Assembly (NCBI GenBank): GCA_905209765.1
Contig: CAJLUE010000017.1
Coordinates: forward strand, 1-29,134
DNA from: an uncultured Collinsella sp.
GTDB taxonomy: Bacteria; Actinomycetota; Coriobacteriia; Coriobacteriales; Coriobacteriaceae
Direction: 5' to 3'
DNA length: 29,134 nt
The translations under genes and the position numbers were made by a program. A model generated the notes under the pieces. It was not told the origin of the DNA and searched no databases. It was given only the letters and a program-made list of their open reading frames with translations. Position 1 is the stretch's first letter, and every line of letters begins with the position of its first letter. Of the stretch, positions 8,191 through 16,170 are shown one piece after another.

Positions 8191-8532
8191 ATGTCCGAGT
8201 CCGCAGCCAATACCGGCATGAACACGTTGGTCGCCGTGGCCATCGCCCCGTGCGGCACCGGCGACGAGCTGTCCGCCGAGGTCGCCGAGGTCGTGCGCGT
8301 CATTCGCGAGAGCGGTCTTCCCAACCGCACCACCTCGATGTTCACCGAGATCGAGGGCGACTGGGACGAGGTCATGCAGGCCGTGCGCGACGCAACCTTT
8401 GCGTTGGCGAGCAAGGGCATCCGCACCGAAGTCGTGCTCAAAGCCGATATTCGGCCCGGATTTACCGACACCATGACCGGTAAGCTCGAGCGCATGGAAG
8501 CGCAGATCAAAAAGCAGGAGGAAGCGCAATGA
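8191..8532 (+). CDS. Thiamine-binding protein, MTH1187/YkoF-like family
   Basis: This 113-residue protein fits the MTH1187 family: an N-terminal strand (LVAVAIAPCGTG), a helix (ELSAEVAEVVRVIRESG), then TSMFTEIEGDWDEVMQAV and a C-terminal half with a basic helix (GKLERMEAQIKKQ). Members are small ferredoxin-like domains that bind thiamine or HMP-type ligands in the cytoplasm. GAGGAGG precedes the ATG by eight bases, and the stop overlaps the thiE start as ATGA. Its place between thiM and thiE under a TPP riboswitch supports a role in carrying or buffering thiamine or a precursor; that role is inferred. Confidence 0.85.
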   Translation: MSESAANTGMNTLVAVAIAPCGTGDELSAEVAEVVRVIRESGLPNRTTSMFTEIEGDWDEVMQAVRDATFALASKGIRTEVVLKADIRPGFTDTMTGKLERMEAQIKKQEEAQ

Positions 8533-9224
8533 GTATCCGCGACAACCTTGATATCTCGGCCTATCTGGTACTCGGCCCCGAAAACACCCTCGGGCGCCCC
8601 GTGGGCGATGTGGTGGCCCAGGCTCTCGACGCCGGCTTTACCTGCATTCAGGTGCGCTCCAAGGTGGCAAGCGCCCGCGAGATCATCGCGCTGACCGGCG
8701 ACGCCGCGCAGGCAATCGCACAGGCTGGCAAGACCGGTCAGGTCGCCCTGTTGATCGACGACCGCCTGGACTGCGTACTCGCCGCGCGCGAGCAGGGCAT
8801 CGCTGTCGACGGCGTGCACGTGGGCCAGAGCGATATTCCCGTCGAGGTCTGCCGCAAGCTGTTGGGCCCCGATGCCATCGTGGGCCTTTCGGCCCGTTGC
8901 GAAGAGATGCTCGAGTACGTCAAGACCGCCGACATGAGCCTGGTCGACTACCTGGGCATCGGCCCGCTCCACGAGACCGAGACCAAGCGCGATTGCGGAC
9001 GCGCAGCCGATGGCTCCATCATCACCAAAAGCTTTGAGGACCTGGCCGCTCTCCATGCGGCAAGCCCCGTGCCCATCGTGGTGGGCGGCGGCGTCAAGAC
9101 GGCCGACCTGCCGCAGCTCAAGGCCACCGGCGTCGACGGCTTCTTTGTGGTGAGCGCCGTCTGCAGTGCCGATGACCCCTACGCCGCCGCCAAGGAGCTT
9201 GTCGACACCTGGCAGCAGGCATAA
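8529..9224 (+). CDS. thiE: Thiamine phosphate synthase
   Basis: ThiE joins HMP pyrophosphate and thiazole phosphate to give thiamine phosphate. The 231-residue TIM barrel shows the typical sequence features: a strand with IQVRSK, LLIDDRLDCVLAA for substrate and Mg binding, VDGVHVGQSD, VGLSARCEEM (S-A/C type motif), DYLGIGPLHETETK and the C-terminal phosphate-binding VVGGGVKTADL. GGAGG lies seven bases before the ATG, and the start overlaps the stop of the preceding gene by 4 bp. With thiM it completes salvage of thiazole; no thiD or thiC is in the window, so HMP pyrophosphate must come from elsewhere. Confidence 0.95.
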   Translation: MSIRDNLDISAYLVLGPENTLGRPVGDVVAQALDAGFTCIQVRSKVASAREIIALTGDAAQAIAQAGKTGQVALLIDDRLDCVLAAREQGIAVDGVHVGQSDIPVEVCRKLLGPDAIVGLSARCEEMLEYVKTADMSLVDYLGIGPLHETETKRDCGRAADGSIITKSFEDLAALHAASPVPIVVGGGVKTADLPQLKATGVDGFFVVSAVCSADDPYAAAKELVDTWQQA

Positions 9225-9269
9225 GTCTAGGCCGAGCAGTTGCTCCGCAGCCTCATATCTTCAATAACG

Positions 9270-9438
9270 GAAAGCGCATCCCAGTTTGGACCTCCATTCC
9301 GGGATGCGCTTTCCATATAGAGGCTCAACGGGAAACTGTATCCCGTTCCGGACGCAAATTCCGGGATACGCTTTCCGAAACCCCACCGTTTGGGAAACTG
9401 CAACCCGTTCTGAGCGCAAAATCTGGGACGCGCTTTCC
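9270..9438. repeat. Three tandem hairpin units, about 61-bp period
   Basis: Unit 1 (9270-9315) has perfect 14-bp arms, GGAAAGCGCATCCC and GGGATGCGCTTTCC. Unit 2 (9331-9376) opens GGGAAACTGTATCCCG and closes CGGGATACGCTTTCC. Unit 3 (9392-9438) opens GGGAAACTGCAACCCG and closes CTGGGACGCGCTTTCC. All end in CGCTTTCC, and units 2 and 3 share the loop pattern GTTC-N3-CGCAAA. The block sits between the convergent thiE and patatin genes. There is no T-tract, so these are not typical terminators. Confidence 0.85.
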
Positions 9439-9460
9439 GCCGAGGCCACGGCAGCTTGCT

Positions 9461-10330
9461 CTACCCCGCCAGATACGCTTCCAACGCCGGCAAAGTCGCC
9501 TCCGCATCGCGGCGGCCGATCTGGTAGATGCGCTCGAGCTCATCGGGTTCGCGGCACAGTGACGGCACCTTCACCGATTCGCTCGGACGCACCACAAAGA
9601 TATCGCCGGCAGCCTCGCGACGCGCCAGGTCATCGAGCGTGGCATTGTAAACCTCATGCCGATGCTCAAGCGCTGCGACAAAGTCCGGGTAGTGACGGAA
9701 CACGCGACGCAGCATGGGCATCACGCTGTTGGGCTGCTTCACAAAGCCTGCCGGCTGCGTGAGCACCACGATATTGCGGTCATACCCCTGCGCAAACAGC
9801 CATGCACTGGGAATGGAATCAGCCACGCCACCATCCAGATACTTATGCCCGTCAATAGCAACGGGACGCGTCGCCACAGGAATCGCCGACGATGCCCGGA
9901 TCCACTCGATATCCCGCTCGTCGCCATAGGGCAGGTCGTGGTAGACGGCCTTGCCCGTCTCGATATCGGTGCACACGCACGTAAACCGCATGGGACAGGC
10001 GCGATACGCCTCCAAGTCAATGGGATCGCGCTCGATAGGCACCTCGTGATAGGCAAAATCGGCATTGAACATATCGCCGGTCCGCAGCCAGCTTGCTACA
10101 CCCGCATAGCGCTTATCGGCACAATAGGCCTTGTTATAGCGAATGGCACGGCCGATCTGGCGCGATTTAAAGTTGTAGCCAAACGCCGCGCCCGCCGAGA
10201 CACCCACCATATGGTCGCAGGTCAAACCGTGCTCCATCCAAACGTCGAGCACGCCCGCCGTATACATACCGCGGTAGCCGCCTCCCTCGAGCGCAAGCCC
10301 CACCGTGCGCGTCGTATCCGGCTGTACCAT
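9461..10330 (-). CDS. Patatin-like phospholipase
   Basis: The product (289 residues from ATG 10330) has the patatin catalytic layout: oxyanion loop EGGGYRG at 15-21, nucleophile elbow GVSAG with Ser45, and the catalytic Asp in YLDGGVADSIP, giving a Ser-Asp dyad. It resembles the YjjU group of cytoplasmic lipid acyl hydrolases; no signal peptide is present. ATG 10330 is preceded by GGAG eight bases upstream. An in-frame ATG at 10414 would add 28 residues but lacks a good ribosome binding site, so the start is uncertain. The gene stands alone, convergent with the thiamine operon. Confidence 0.88.
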   Translation of the reverse strand: MVQPDTTRTVGLALEGGGYRGMYTAGVLDVWMEHGLTCDHMVGVSAGAAFGYNFKSRQIGRAIRYNKAYCADKRYAGVASWLRTGDMFNADFAYHEVPIERDPIDLEAYRACPMRFTCVCTDIETGKAVYHDLPYGDERDIEWIRASSAIPVATRPVAIDGHKYLDGGVADSIPSAWLFAQGYDRNIVVLTQPAGFVKQPNSVMPMLRRVFRHYPDFVAALEHRHEVYNATLDDLARREAAGDIFVVRPSESVKVPSLCREPDELERIYQIGRRDAEATLPALEAYLAG

Positions 10331-10653
10331 GCGACCATCTCCGTTCCTGCGTTCTAAACCGGGACAAGTATACCCGTCAACATATATCGTCTCAGTCGCA
10401 TTTTCATCGGACATCGCATCGTCGTGCTACCGTTTGGCGAATACTTGTCGCCCATAGCATGGGCACCCATATATAATTCTGCACTGTTGTTTATACTACT
10501 CAGCAGTTATCAACAGCGAACACGAGCCGACAAATTAACCCAGCAACGCAGCAAGGCGGAGACCTGGATACACGCAAAGCGCCAAACAACAACGCGTGTG
10601 CACAACGAGCTCGCCCGACGCAATCCGCCCGACCCCAGAAAGCCGCTTACGAC
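10331..10653. other. Divergent intergenic region and long leader of the GGDEF-EAL gene
   Basis: A TATAAT hexamer at 10472-10477 is a good candidate -10 element for the plus-strand gene, although no convincing -35 was found. It would give a leader of about 170 nt. On the minus strand TTGACG lies about 50 bp before the patatin start. The leader frame upstream of ATG 10654 is open back to 10477 but contains no ATG, GTG or TTG. Confidence 0.4.
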
Positions 10654-13371
10654 ATGGATACTGTCAGCAATTACACCGAAACGCTCGAAAAGACCGTTCG
10701 CGACCTTCTCGAGCGTCAGGATGATCTGATTAGGACCGCCTTTACCGACCAGCTTACCGGACTTGGCAACCGCGGCGGCTTTGCCCGCTCCCTCGAGGAG
10801 CTCTGGGAGCAGGACACCCCCGTTACCATGGCGTTCATCGATATCGATAACCTTAAGCACTGCAACGACGTCTTTGGGCATGACGAGGGCAACCGTTATA
10901 TCTTGCAGGTAAGCCTCTATCTCAAACTGTATATGAAAGTGGACGAGGCGGCGTTTCGCATAGGCGGCGACGAGTTTGCCATCCTATCTACGATTGCGAC
11001 CGAAGACGACCTCGCCGAACGTCTGGAACACTGCCGAACGATCCTGCTCAAAAACAACGATTCCGAGATGCCCCACTCGTTTAGCTACGGAGTGGCACAC
11101 GCCGACCCCGCCCTGGGCGAAGCCTCCAATCGCATGACACTCGATGCCGACCATCGCATGTACGACTACAAGCTACGTCATGCCATGCACCTCGATCGAC
11201 GCAATATCACGCAAGTCCACGCCGACGACTTCGAAATAAGCGACCGTATTTTCGACGCCTTTTCGATGCTCAACGAGGGCCGCTATTTCTTTATCGAGAA
11301 CTTGGACAAGGACCGCACCCTTTGGTCGCAAGGTGCCTTGCGCGATCTTGGCCTTCCCTCGGAGCACATAGACAACTGTCGCGATTACTGGAAAACGCGC
11401 GTCCATCCCGACGACCTTGAGGCCTTCGTCAACGACATCGACCAAGTCTACAACGGTATCAAGCACCGTCGCGTCATGCAGTATCGTGTGCGCAACGCCG
11501 TCGGCGACTACGTCCTTTGCCGTGCTCGCGGGTTTCGTATCGACGGCGACGGAAATGTCCCCTCGCTCTATGTCGGCGAGCTCGTCAACCACTCACTTGC
11601 CGAAACCGTCGACGCCGCCACAGGCCTCGGAACGCAGCGCATGCTGGTCAATGCCATCGATACCTGCCGCCTCGACCGTTGCAAGACAGGGCTTATAGCG
11701 GTGCGCGTTCGTGGCACGACAAAGCTCAACGAGCTTTACGGGGCCGAGGCTGTCGACAACATGCTTGCCGAATACGCAGGCCGCATGCTGTCGATCACCC
11801 GCGGCAGGAGCAGGGTCTACCGTTCACGTAGCGTCCAGTTCGTCGTGCTCAGCAACGATTTGGACCACGAGGCATTCGAGCAACTGACCCGCCACCTTAA
11901 AGAGGCCGTTTTCGCTCCTGTTCGAATCGCAGGCGACACCATTACTCCCGTCTGTCTTGTCGTCCCGGCATTTTACGAGCACTTAACCCATCAGGCGACC
12001 GCCGTTTTAGGCGAACTCGACCGTCGCCTTCGCACGGCCGGCGGGCTTGTTCCCAACGACAGCCTCCCCATACCCGAGGCTGAGCGCAAAAGCGCCATCG
12101 CCGAACGTATCGACTCGCTCACGGGCCTCTATCGACCCAGCGAGTTTATGCGGCGCTCCAACGCTTTTCTCGAGGCAAGGCGCGACGGCGCCTGGTGCAT
12201 CGCCACGGTCGACATGGGCCACATGCGCCTGTTTAACGAATGGTATGGACAGGCCGAAGGCGACCGCCTGCTTGCCGATGTGGGCACGGTCCTCAAGGAC
12301 ATCGAGAATGCCGGCATGGGCGTCGCAGGGTACTGGGGCCAAGATGACTTTTGCGTACTCATCCCCTTTAAGCACATCACCGTCCATCAAATCTACAACC
12401 GCGTTCGCGAGGCAGTAGCCAGGCATGATGGCGGCGTAGGTTTTTGGCCGTCCATGGGCGTTTATCCCATCGATTCCAATGAGGAGATCACCATCGACGC
12501 GCAGGCAAAGGCCATGTTTACCAATCGGCGCGCAAAAAACGACTTTAAGGAGCGCATTGCCATTTTTTGCCCCGAGGAGTACAAGCGCGAAATCGTGTTC
12601 AACCGCACGCTGACCGAATTCCAGTACGCGCTGTCAAATGGTCGCATCACGTACTATCTTCAGCCCCAGGTCGATATGGAAACCGGCGAGATTATTGGCG
12701 CCGAAGCACTCACCCGCTGGATTGACAAGGACGGCTCTCTCATTTCGCCCGCAACGTTTATCCCCGCACTCGAGGAAAGCGGCTTTGTAGTGACGCTCGA
12801 CAAATATGTTTGGCAGGGCGTCGCCATGTGGCTCCGCGAGCGCCTCAATCGAGGACTTCGCGTGGTTCCGATTTCCCTCAATGTGTCGCGCGTAGACATT
12901 CTTGCCTGCGATGTCGCCGAGCATATGGGGTCGCTCGCCGCCCAGTACAACCTGCCGCCCGAACTCATGCACATCGAGATCACCGAGACCGCCTATACCG
13001 GAGAGTCCGAGGCCGTGGATAAGCTGACCGCGGATCTGCACACCCGTGGCTTCTCGACCTACATGGACGATTTTGGCACCGGCCAGCCCACGCTCGCGAT
13101 GCTCAAGAACGTCAACGTCGACGTCATCAAGCTCGACCGCACCTTTGTGCCCACCGACCGCGATCAAGGCCGCAGCGCGCAGATCGTGTCATCGATGCTC
13201 GAGATGGCGCAGTCGCTCCATCTGCCCGTCGTGGTTGAAGGCGTCGAGACAAATGAGCAGGCAAACATGCTACGACAAATGGGCGCCCGCTACGCTCAGG
13301 GCTTCCTCTACTACCGCCCCATGCCGGCGAAGGATTTTGAGGCATTGCTCGATGGTGGCAATAACAACTGA
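10654..13371 (+). CDS. Multi-domain c-di-GMP protein: GGDEF-PAS-GGDEF-GGDEF-EAL
   Basis: The 905-residue cytoplasmic protein starts with a short helical segment, then a GGDEF domain with an intact RIGGDEF (104-108), so diguanylate cyclase activity is possible; no RxxD inhibitory site is seen upstream of it. A PAS_3-like region follows (VHPDDLEAF to RGFRIDGDG). A second GGDEF-like domain (from ATGLGTQRML) has lost the motif (RSVQF), and a third (from DSLTGLYRPS) has GQDDF. The C-terminal EAL domain, from about residue 660, keeps EALTRW, SLNVSR, EITETAY, MDDFGTG, KLDRTFV and VVEGVET, consistent with active phosphodiesterase. It has no transmembrane or secretion signal. The ribosome binding site before ATG 10654 is poor. 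The next gene is a paralogue. Confidence 0.9.
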   Translation: MDTVSNYTETLEKTVRDLLERQDDLIRTAFTDQLTGLGNRGGFARSLEELWEQDTPVTMAFIDIDNLKHCNDVFGHDEGNRYILQVSLYLKLYMKVDEAAFRIGGDEFAILSTIATEDDLAERLEHCRTILLKNNDSEMPHSFSYGVAHADPALGEASNRMTLDADHRMYDYKLRHAMHLDRRNITQVHADDFEISDRIFDAFSMLNEGRYFFIENLDKDRTLWSQGALRDLGLPSEHIDNCRDYWKTRVHPDDLEAFVNDIDQVYNGIKHRRVMQYRVRNAVGDYVLCRARGFRIDGDGNVPSLYVGELVNHSLAETVDAATGLGTQRMLVNAIDTCRLDRCKTGLIAVRVRGTTKLNELYGAEAVDNMLAEYAGRMLSITRGRSRVYRSRSVQFVVLSNDLDHEAFEQLTRHLKEAVFAPVRIAGDTITPVCLVVPAFYEHLTHQATAVLGELDRRLRTAGGLVPNDSLPIPEAERKSAIAERIDSLTGLYRPSEFMRRSNAFLEARRDGAWCIATVDMGHMRLFNEWYGQAEGDRLLADVGTVLKDIENAGMGVAGYWGQDDFCVLIPFKHITVHQIYNRVREAVARHDGGVGFWPSMGVYPIDSNEEITIDAQAKAMFTNRRAKNDFKERIAIFCPEEYKREIVFNRTLTEFQYALSNGRITYYLQPQVDMETGEIIGAEALTRWIDKDGSLISPATFIPALEESGFVVTLDKYVWQGVAMWLRERLNRGLRVVPISLNVSRVDILACDVAEHMGSLAAQYNLPPELMHIEITETAYTGESEAVDKLTADLHTRGFSTYMDDFGTGQPTLAMLKNVNVDVIKLDRTFVPTDRDQGRSAQIVSSMLEMAQSLHLPVVVEGVETNEQANMLRQMGARYAQGFLYYRPMPAKDFEALLDGGNNN

Positions 13372-13429
13372 CACGCTCGCGCGCAAAACGCCACCGCCGA
13401 AGGGGGAATTTGCCTCCATTAGCTAACTT

Positions 13430-13460
13430 ATATCCCCAATTCAAACCGAATTGGGGATAT
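13430..13460. promoter_or_regulatory. Perfect 13-bp inverted repeat before the second GGDEF gene
   Basis: ATATCCCCAATTC (13430-13442) and GAATTGGGGATAT (13448-13460) are separated by AAACC. No T-run follows on either strand, and a -10-like TATGAT (13458-13463) overlaps the right arm. It may be an operator or an mRNA-stabilising hairpin between the two genes. Confidence 0.6.
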
Positions 13461-13498
13461 GATACAAACCATTGTTCCGCCCAAGGAGGTTATCCATC

Positions 13499-15028
13499 AT
13501 GAACGAGTCGTACCGCATGGGCGAGCAATCGATTATTGTCTATCTTCAGCGACTTGCGAATGGCGTCTCGACCGCCGAGCTTGACGTTGCCGCCCTGCCC
13601 GTAGAGTTGCGCGGCATTGGCGAGCAGTTGAAAAAGACGCATGCCATCCTGCAACAAGAGCGCCGGCTGCTTGAGAGCAACGCCTATATCGACCCGCTCA
13701 CCAACTTGGGCAACCGCAACGGATTCGACCGTCACGTCGAGCAACTCTGGCACAAAGGCGACCCCTTCACCTGCGCCTATATTGACATCGACCATCTCAA
13801 ACATTGCAATGATAGGTTTGGTCACGCCGAAGGCAATCGCTATATTCTGGGTATCTGCCGCACGCTCTCCGAAACCATGGAACACGATGAGATGCTGTTC
13901 CGTATCGGTGGAGACGAGTTTGTGCTCATCTCGCTCTCCGCAAACGAGACCGAACTCGAGCAGCGCTTGGAGCAGGTACGTGCTGGACTGATCGAGGCGA
14001 GCTCAGGTGGCAAGGTGCCCATGATCGGCAGCTTTAGCTTTGGCTGCTCGCGCGTCGATCCACTTGCTGGCGACACACGTCGCCAGATGACGATGGATGC
14101 CGATCGCAAGATGTATCGCTATAAGCTTATGCATCGTGTGCAGCAACCGAAAGACAATGATGTGCCGCAACGCCCAATCGTCGATCAGCTTCCCTGCAAC
14201 GACCGAGTGTTCCAAGCGATCTCCATGAGCTCCGAGACGCGCTATCCGTTCATCCTTAACCTCGATACGGGAGAATCGCAATGGTCGGTTAACGCCGTGC
14301 GCGATTTTGACCTGCCCTCCCAGCACCCTTTTAATTCGGTCGATATGTGGCTTGCCCGCGTTCATCCCGAGGACCGCGACAACGTACGCGCCGAGCTCGA
14401 CATGGTGATAAACGGCACGTGGCACTTCCACTACATGCAGTATCGCGTAATGGACGCCACCGGAAAATACGTGCTTTGCGACTGCACGGGCTACCGCTTG
14501 GACGGCACCGATACCGAGCCCAACATGTATGTGGGCATTATCATCAACCGAAGCCTAGCGGATACGACCGACTCCGTGACCGGCCTGGGCGATATTCACG
14601 CCCTGGTCAACGCCATTGGCGAAATGCGTCGCGTGGCGCGCGAGGCAGGCTTTATTGCCATTAAGGTTGACGATATCGCCGAGGTCAATGCCCGCTTTGG
14701 ATTCGATGCAGGCGACCGCGTTTTGGCAGAAAGCGCCGCCTGCCTTATGGAATGCTCGCGCGGCAAGGGTCGCCTGTTCCGCTCGACGGGGCCGACATTC
14801 GTGGCGCTTTTCGACGACTTTGATCCCGAAGAGACCGACTCGATCGCAGACGAAATCGAGCGGTTCCTGGGTTCCCCCGTGCTCATCGGCTCGCTTGAAT
14901 ATCAGCCACCCATTCGTGTAGCGACGCTTCATCTGGACGCTGTCGATCGACAACCCGTTTCCATTTTGAACGAGCTCAAAGCGTTGCTCGGGAAAGCCGT
15001 GCAAGTGCCAGGTACCAAACTGGATTAG
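13499..15028 (+). CDS. GGDEF-PAS-GGDEF diguanylate cyclase-like protein
   Basis: This 509-residue protein parallels the first half of the preceding gene. Its first GGDEF domain has DPLTNLGNRNGF, the metal-binding AYIDIDHLKHCND and an intact RIGGDEF (137-141), so it is a probable diguanylate cyclase with no obvious RxxD inhibitory site. A PAS-like segment (VHPEDRDNVR to CTGYRLDG) follows, then a degenerate second GGDEF domain (from DSVTGLGDIHA) in which the motif is replaced by STGPTF. There is no EAL domain and no membrane segment. ATG 13499 is preceded by AAGGAGGTTATCC (13483-13495), an almost full-length match to the 16S 3' end. Gene order suggests duplication followed by loss or gain of the C-terminal domains. 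Confidence 0.9.
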   Translation: MNESYRMGEQSIIVYLQRLANGVSTAELDVAALPVELRGIGEQLKKTHAILQQERRLLESNAYIDPLTNLGNRNGFDRHVEQLWHKGDPFTCAYIDIDHLKHCNDRFGHAEGNRYILGICRTLSETMEHDEMLFRIGGDEFVLISLSANETELEQRLEQVRAGLIEASSGGKVPMIGSFSFGCSRVDPLAGDTRRQMTMDADRKMYRYKLMHRVQQPKDNDVPQRPIVDQLPCNDRVFQAISMSSETRYPFILNLDTGESQWSVNAVRDFDLPSQHPFNSVDMWLARVHPEDRDNVRAELDMVINGTWHFHYMQYRVMDATGKYVLCDCTGYRLDGTDTEPNMYVGIIINRSLADTTDSVTGLGDIHALVNAIGEMRRVAREAGFIAIKVDDIAEVNARFGFDAGDRVLAESAACLMECSRGKGRLFRSTGPTFVALFDDFDPEETDSIADEIERFLGSPVLIGSLEYQPPIRVATLHLDAVDRQPVSILNELKALLGKAVQVPGTKLD

Positions 15029-15065
15029 CACCGCGCCCGCGCCGCCTCCCCCATCGTGCGATAAT

Positions 15066-15096
15066 CCTCTGCAGAAGTCACCAAAAGCAGAGGGAG
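15066..15096 (+). promoter_or_regulatory. Hairpin overlapping the ribosome binding site
   Basis: CCTCTGC (15066-15072) can pair with GCAGAGG (15087-15093). The right arm overlaps the AGGGAG Shine-Dalgarno (15091-15096) of the oxidoreductase gene, so it could restrict translation initiation. GATAAT just before it (15060-15065) may be a -10 element, in which case the left arm could be at the 5' end of the mRNA. Confidence 0.3.
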
Positions 15097-15102
15097 TTTG
15101 TG

Positions 15103-15726
15103 ATGAAGGTTCTTTTGGTCAATGGCAGCCCCAAGGTAAACGGTAACACCGCCCGCGCACTCGCCGAGATCGCCGAGCAATTGCATACCGAGGGCATTGA
15201 TACCGAGGTGTTTCAGCTGGGCACCAAGCCCATTCGCGATTGCATCGGTTGCGGCCAGTGCGGCAAGCTTGGCGGTCGCTGCACCTTTGACGACGACGTG
15301 GTGAACGAGCTCATCGCTGCCGCCGAACAGGCCGACGGTTTTGTCTTTGGCTCGCCCGTCTACTACGCGCACCCCAGCGGCCGCATCCTTTCGGCCCTCG
15401 ATCGCGCATTCTATGCCGGCAGCAAGGCCTTTGCGCACAAGCCGGGCGCCGCGGTCGCCGTCGCCCGCCGTGGTGGCACGTCGACCACGTTCGATGTACT
15501 CAACAAGTACTTCACCATCAACCAGATGCCCGTAGTTGCTTCCACCTACTGGAACAACGTGTTTGGCCGCGTGCCCGGCGACGCCGATGGGGATGCCGAG
15601 GGCCTTGCCACCATGCGAAACATCGGCAAAAACATGGCCTGGCTCCTGCGCTGTATCGAGGCAGGACAGGCCGCTGGTATCAACGCACCCGAAGCCGATC
15701 GCGCAACGACCAACTTCATCAGGTAG
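15103..15726 (+). CDS. Flavodoxin-like NAD(P)H-dependent FMN oxidoreductase
   Basis: The 207-residue product begins MKVLLVNGSPKVNGNT, the FMN phosphate-binding loop of the NADPH-dependent FMN reductase/flavodoxin-like family. It carries a Cys-rich segment, CIGCGQCGKLGGRC, found in a subgroup of these proteins, and FGSPVYYAHPSG for isoalloxazine binding. It should reduce flavins, quinones or other electrophiles in the cytoplasm using bound FMN. The start is ATG 15103, six bases after AGGGAG; a GTG directly before it is less likely. The next gene starts 16 bp after the stop, suggesting an operon of two redox-type genes. Confidence 0.87.
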   Translation: MKVLLVNGSPKVNGNTARALAEIAEQLHTEGIDTEVFQLGTKPIRDCIGCGQCGKLGGRCTFDDDVVNELIAAAEQADGFVFGSPVYYAHPSGRILSALDRAFYAGSKAFAHKPGAAVAVARRGGTSTTFDVLNKYFTINQMPVVASTYWNNVFGRVPGDADGDAEGLATMRNIGKNMAWLLRCIEAGQAAGINAPEADRATTNFIR

Positions 15727-15742
15727 AACGGCGGAACATACT

Positions 15743-16084
15743 ATGAACGTGCAAATCTTCGGCACCAAGAAGTCCTTCGATACCAAGAAGGCGCAGCGCT
15801 TTTTTAAGGAGCGCCGCATTAAGGTGCAGTTTATTGACCTTAAGGAAAAGGAGATGAGCAAGGGCGAGCTCACGAGCGTGATGCAGGCGGTCGGCGGTAT
15901 CGACAAGCTGCTCAATCCCAAGGCCAAGGACGAGGAAACGCTCGCACTCATCCAGCACCTCACCCCTAGCCAGCGCTTCGACAAGCTACTCGAGAACCAG
16001 CAGGTTCTAGCCGAGCCCATCGTACGCAACGGCAAAAAGGCCACCGTCGGTTATTGCCCCGATGTATGGGGAGCCTGGGAGTAG
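15743..16084 (+). CDS. ArsC/Spx-family protein without the usual N-terminal cysteine
   Basis: This 113-residue protein has the ArsC/Spx thioredoxin-like layout: IFGTKKSFDTKKAQRFFKE at the N-terminus, VQFIDLKEKEMSKGEL in the middle, KLLNPK and a C-terminal PIVRNGKKATVGY where the family binds substrate or partners. Family members normally carry a cysteine directly after the first strand and loop; here that position is Ser11, and no CxxC is present. It is therefore unlikely to be a standard arsenate reductase and may act as a binding or adaptor protein, or use another mechanism. It follows the oxidoreductase gene by 16 bp. Confidence 0.82.
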   Translation: MNVQIFGTKKSFDTKKAQRFFKERRIKVQFIDLKEKEMSKGELTSVMQAVGGIDKLLNPKAKDEETLALIQHLTPSQRFDKLLENQQVLAEPIVRNGKKATVGYCPDVWGAWE

Positions 16085-16170
16085 CTTGTGTTATTTGCCG
16101 GCGCGTGGGTATAAGAGCAGGCGTTTGGCATAAGATTCAACTGTAAGCCATGTCTAACAAAGGAGGGCAC

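Noticed and set aside
9270..9438. A CRISPR array
   Set aside because: The units are imperfect hairpins that diverge along their length, with only three copies, no uniform direct repeat with unique spacers and no cas genes.
10571..10640. A c-di-GMP (GEMM) riboswitch in the leader of the GGDEF-EAL gene
   Set aside because: CACGCAAAGC and a later GACGCAA recall parts of the motif, but the spacing is wrong, the second half does not match (GCAATCC) and the expected P1 hairpin is not formed. A covariance search for GEMM would settle it.
16150..16170. An upstream ATG start for the CobW-type gene
   Set aside because: The AAGGAGG at 16160-16166 lies between this ATG and ATG 16171, so it serves the latter.
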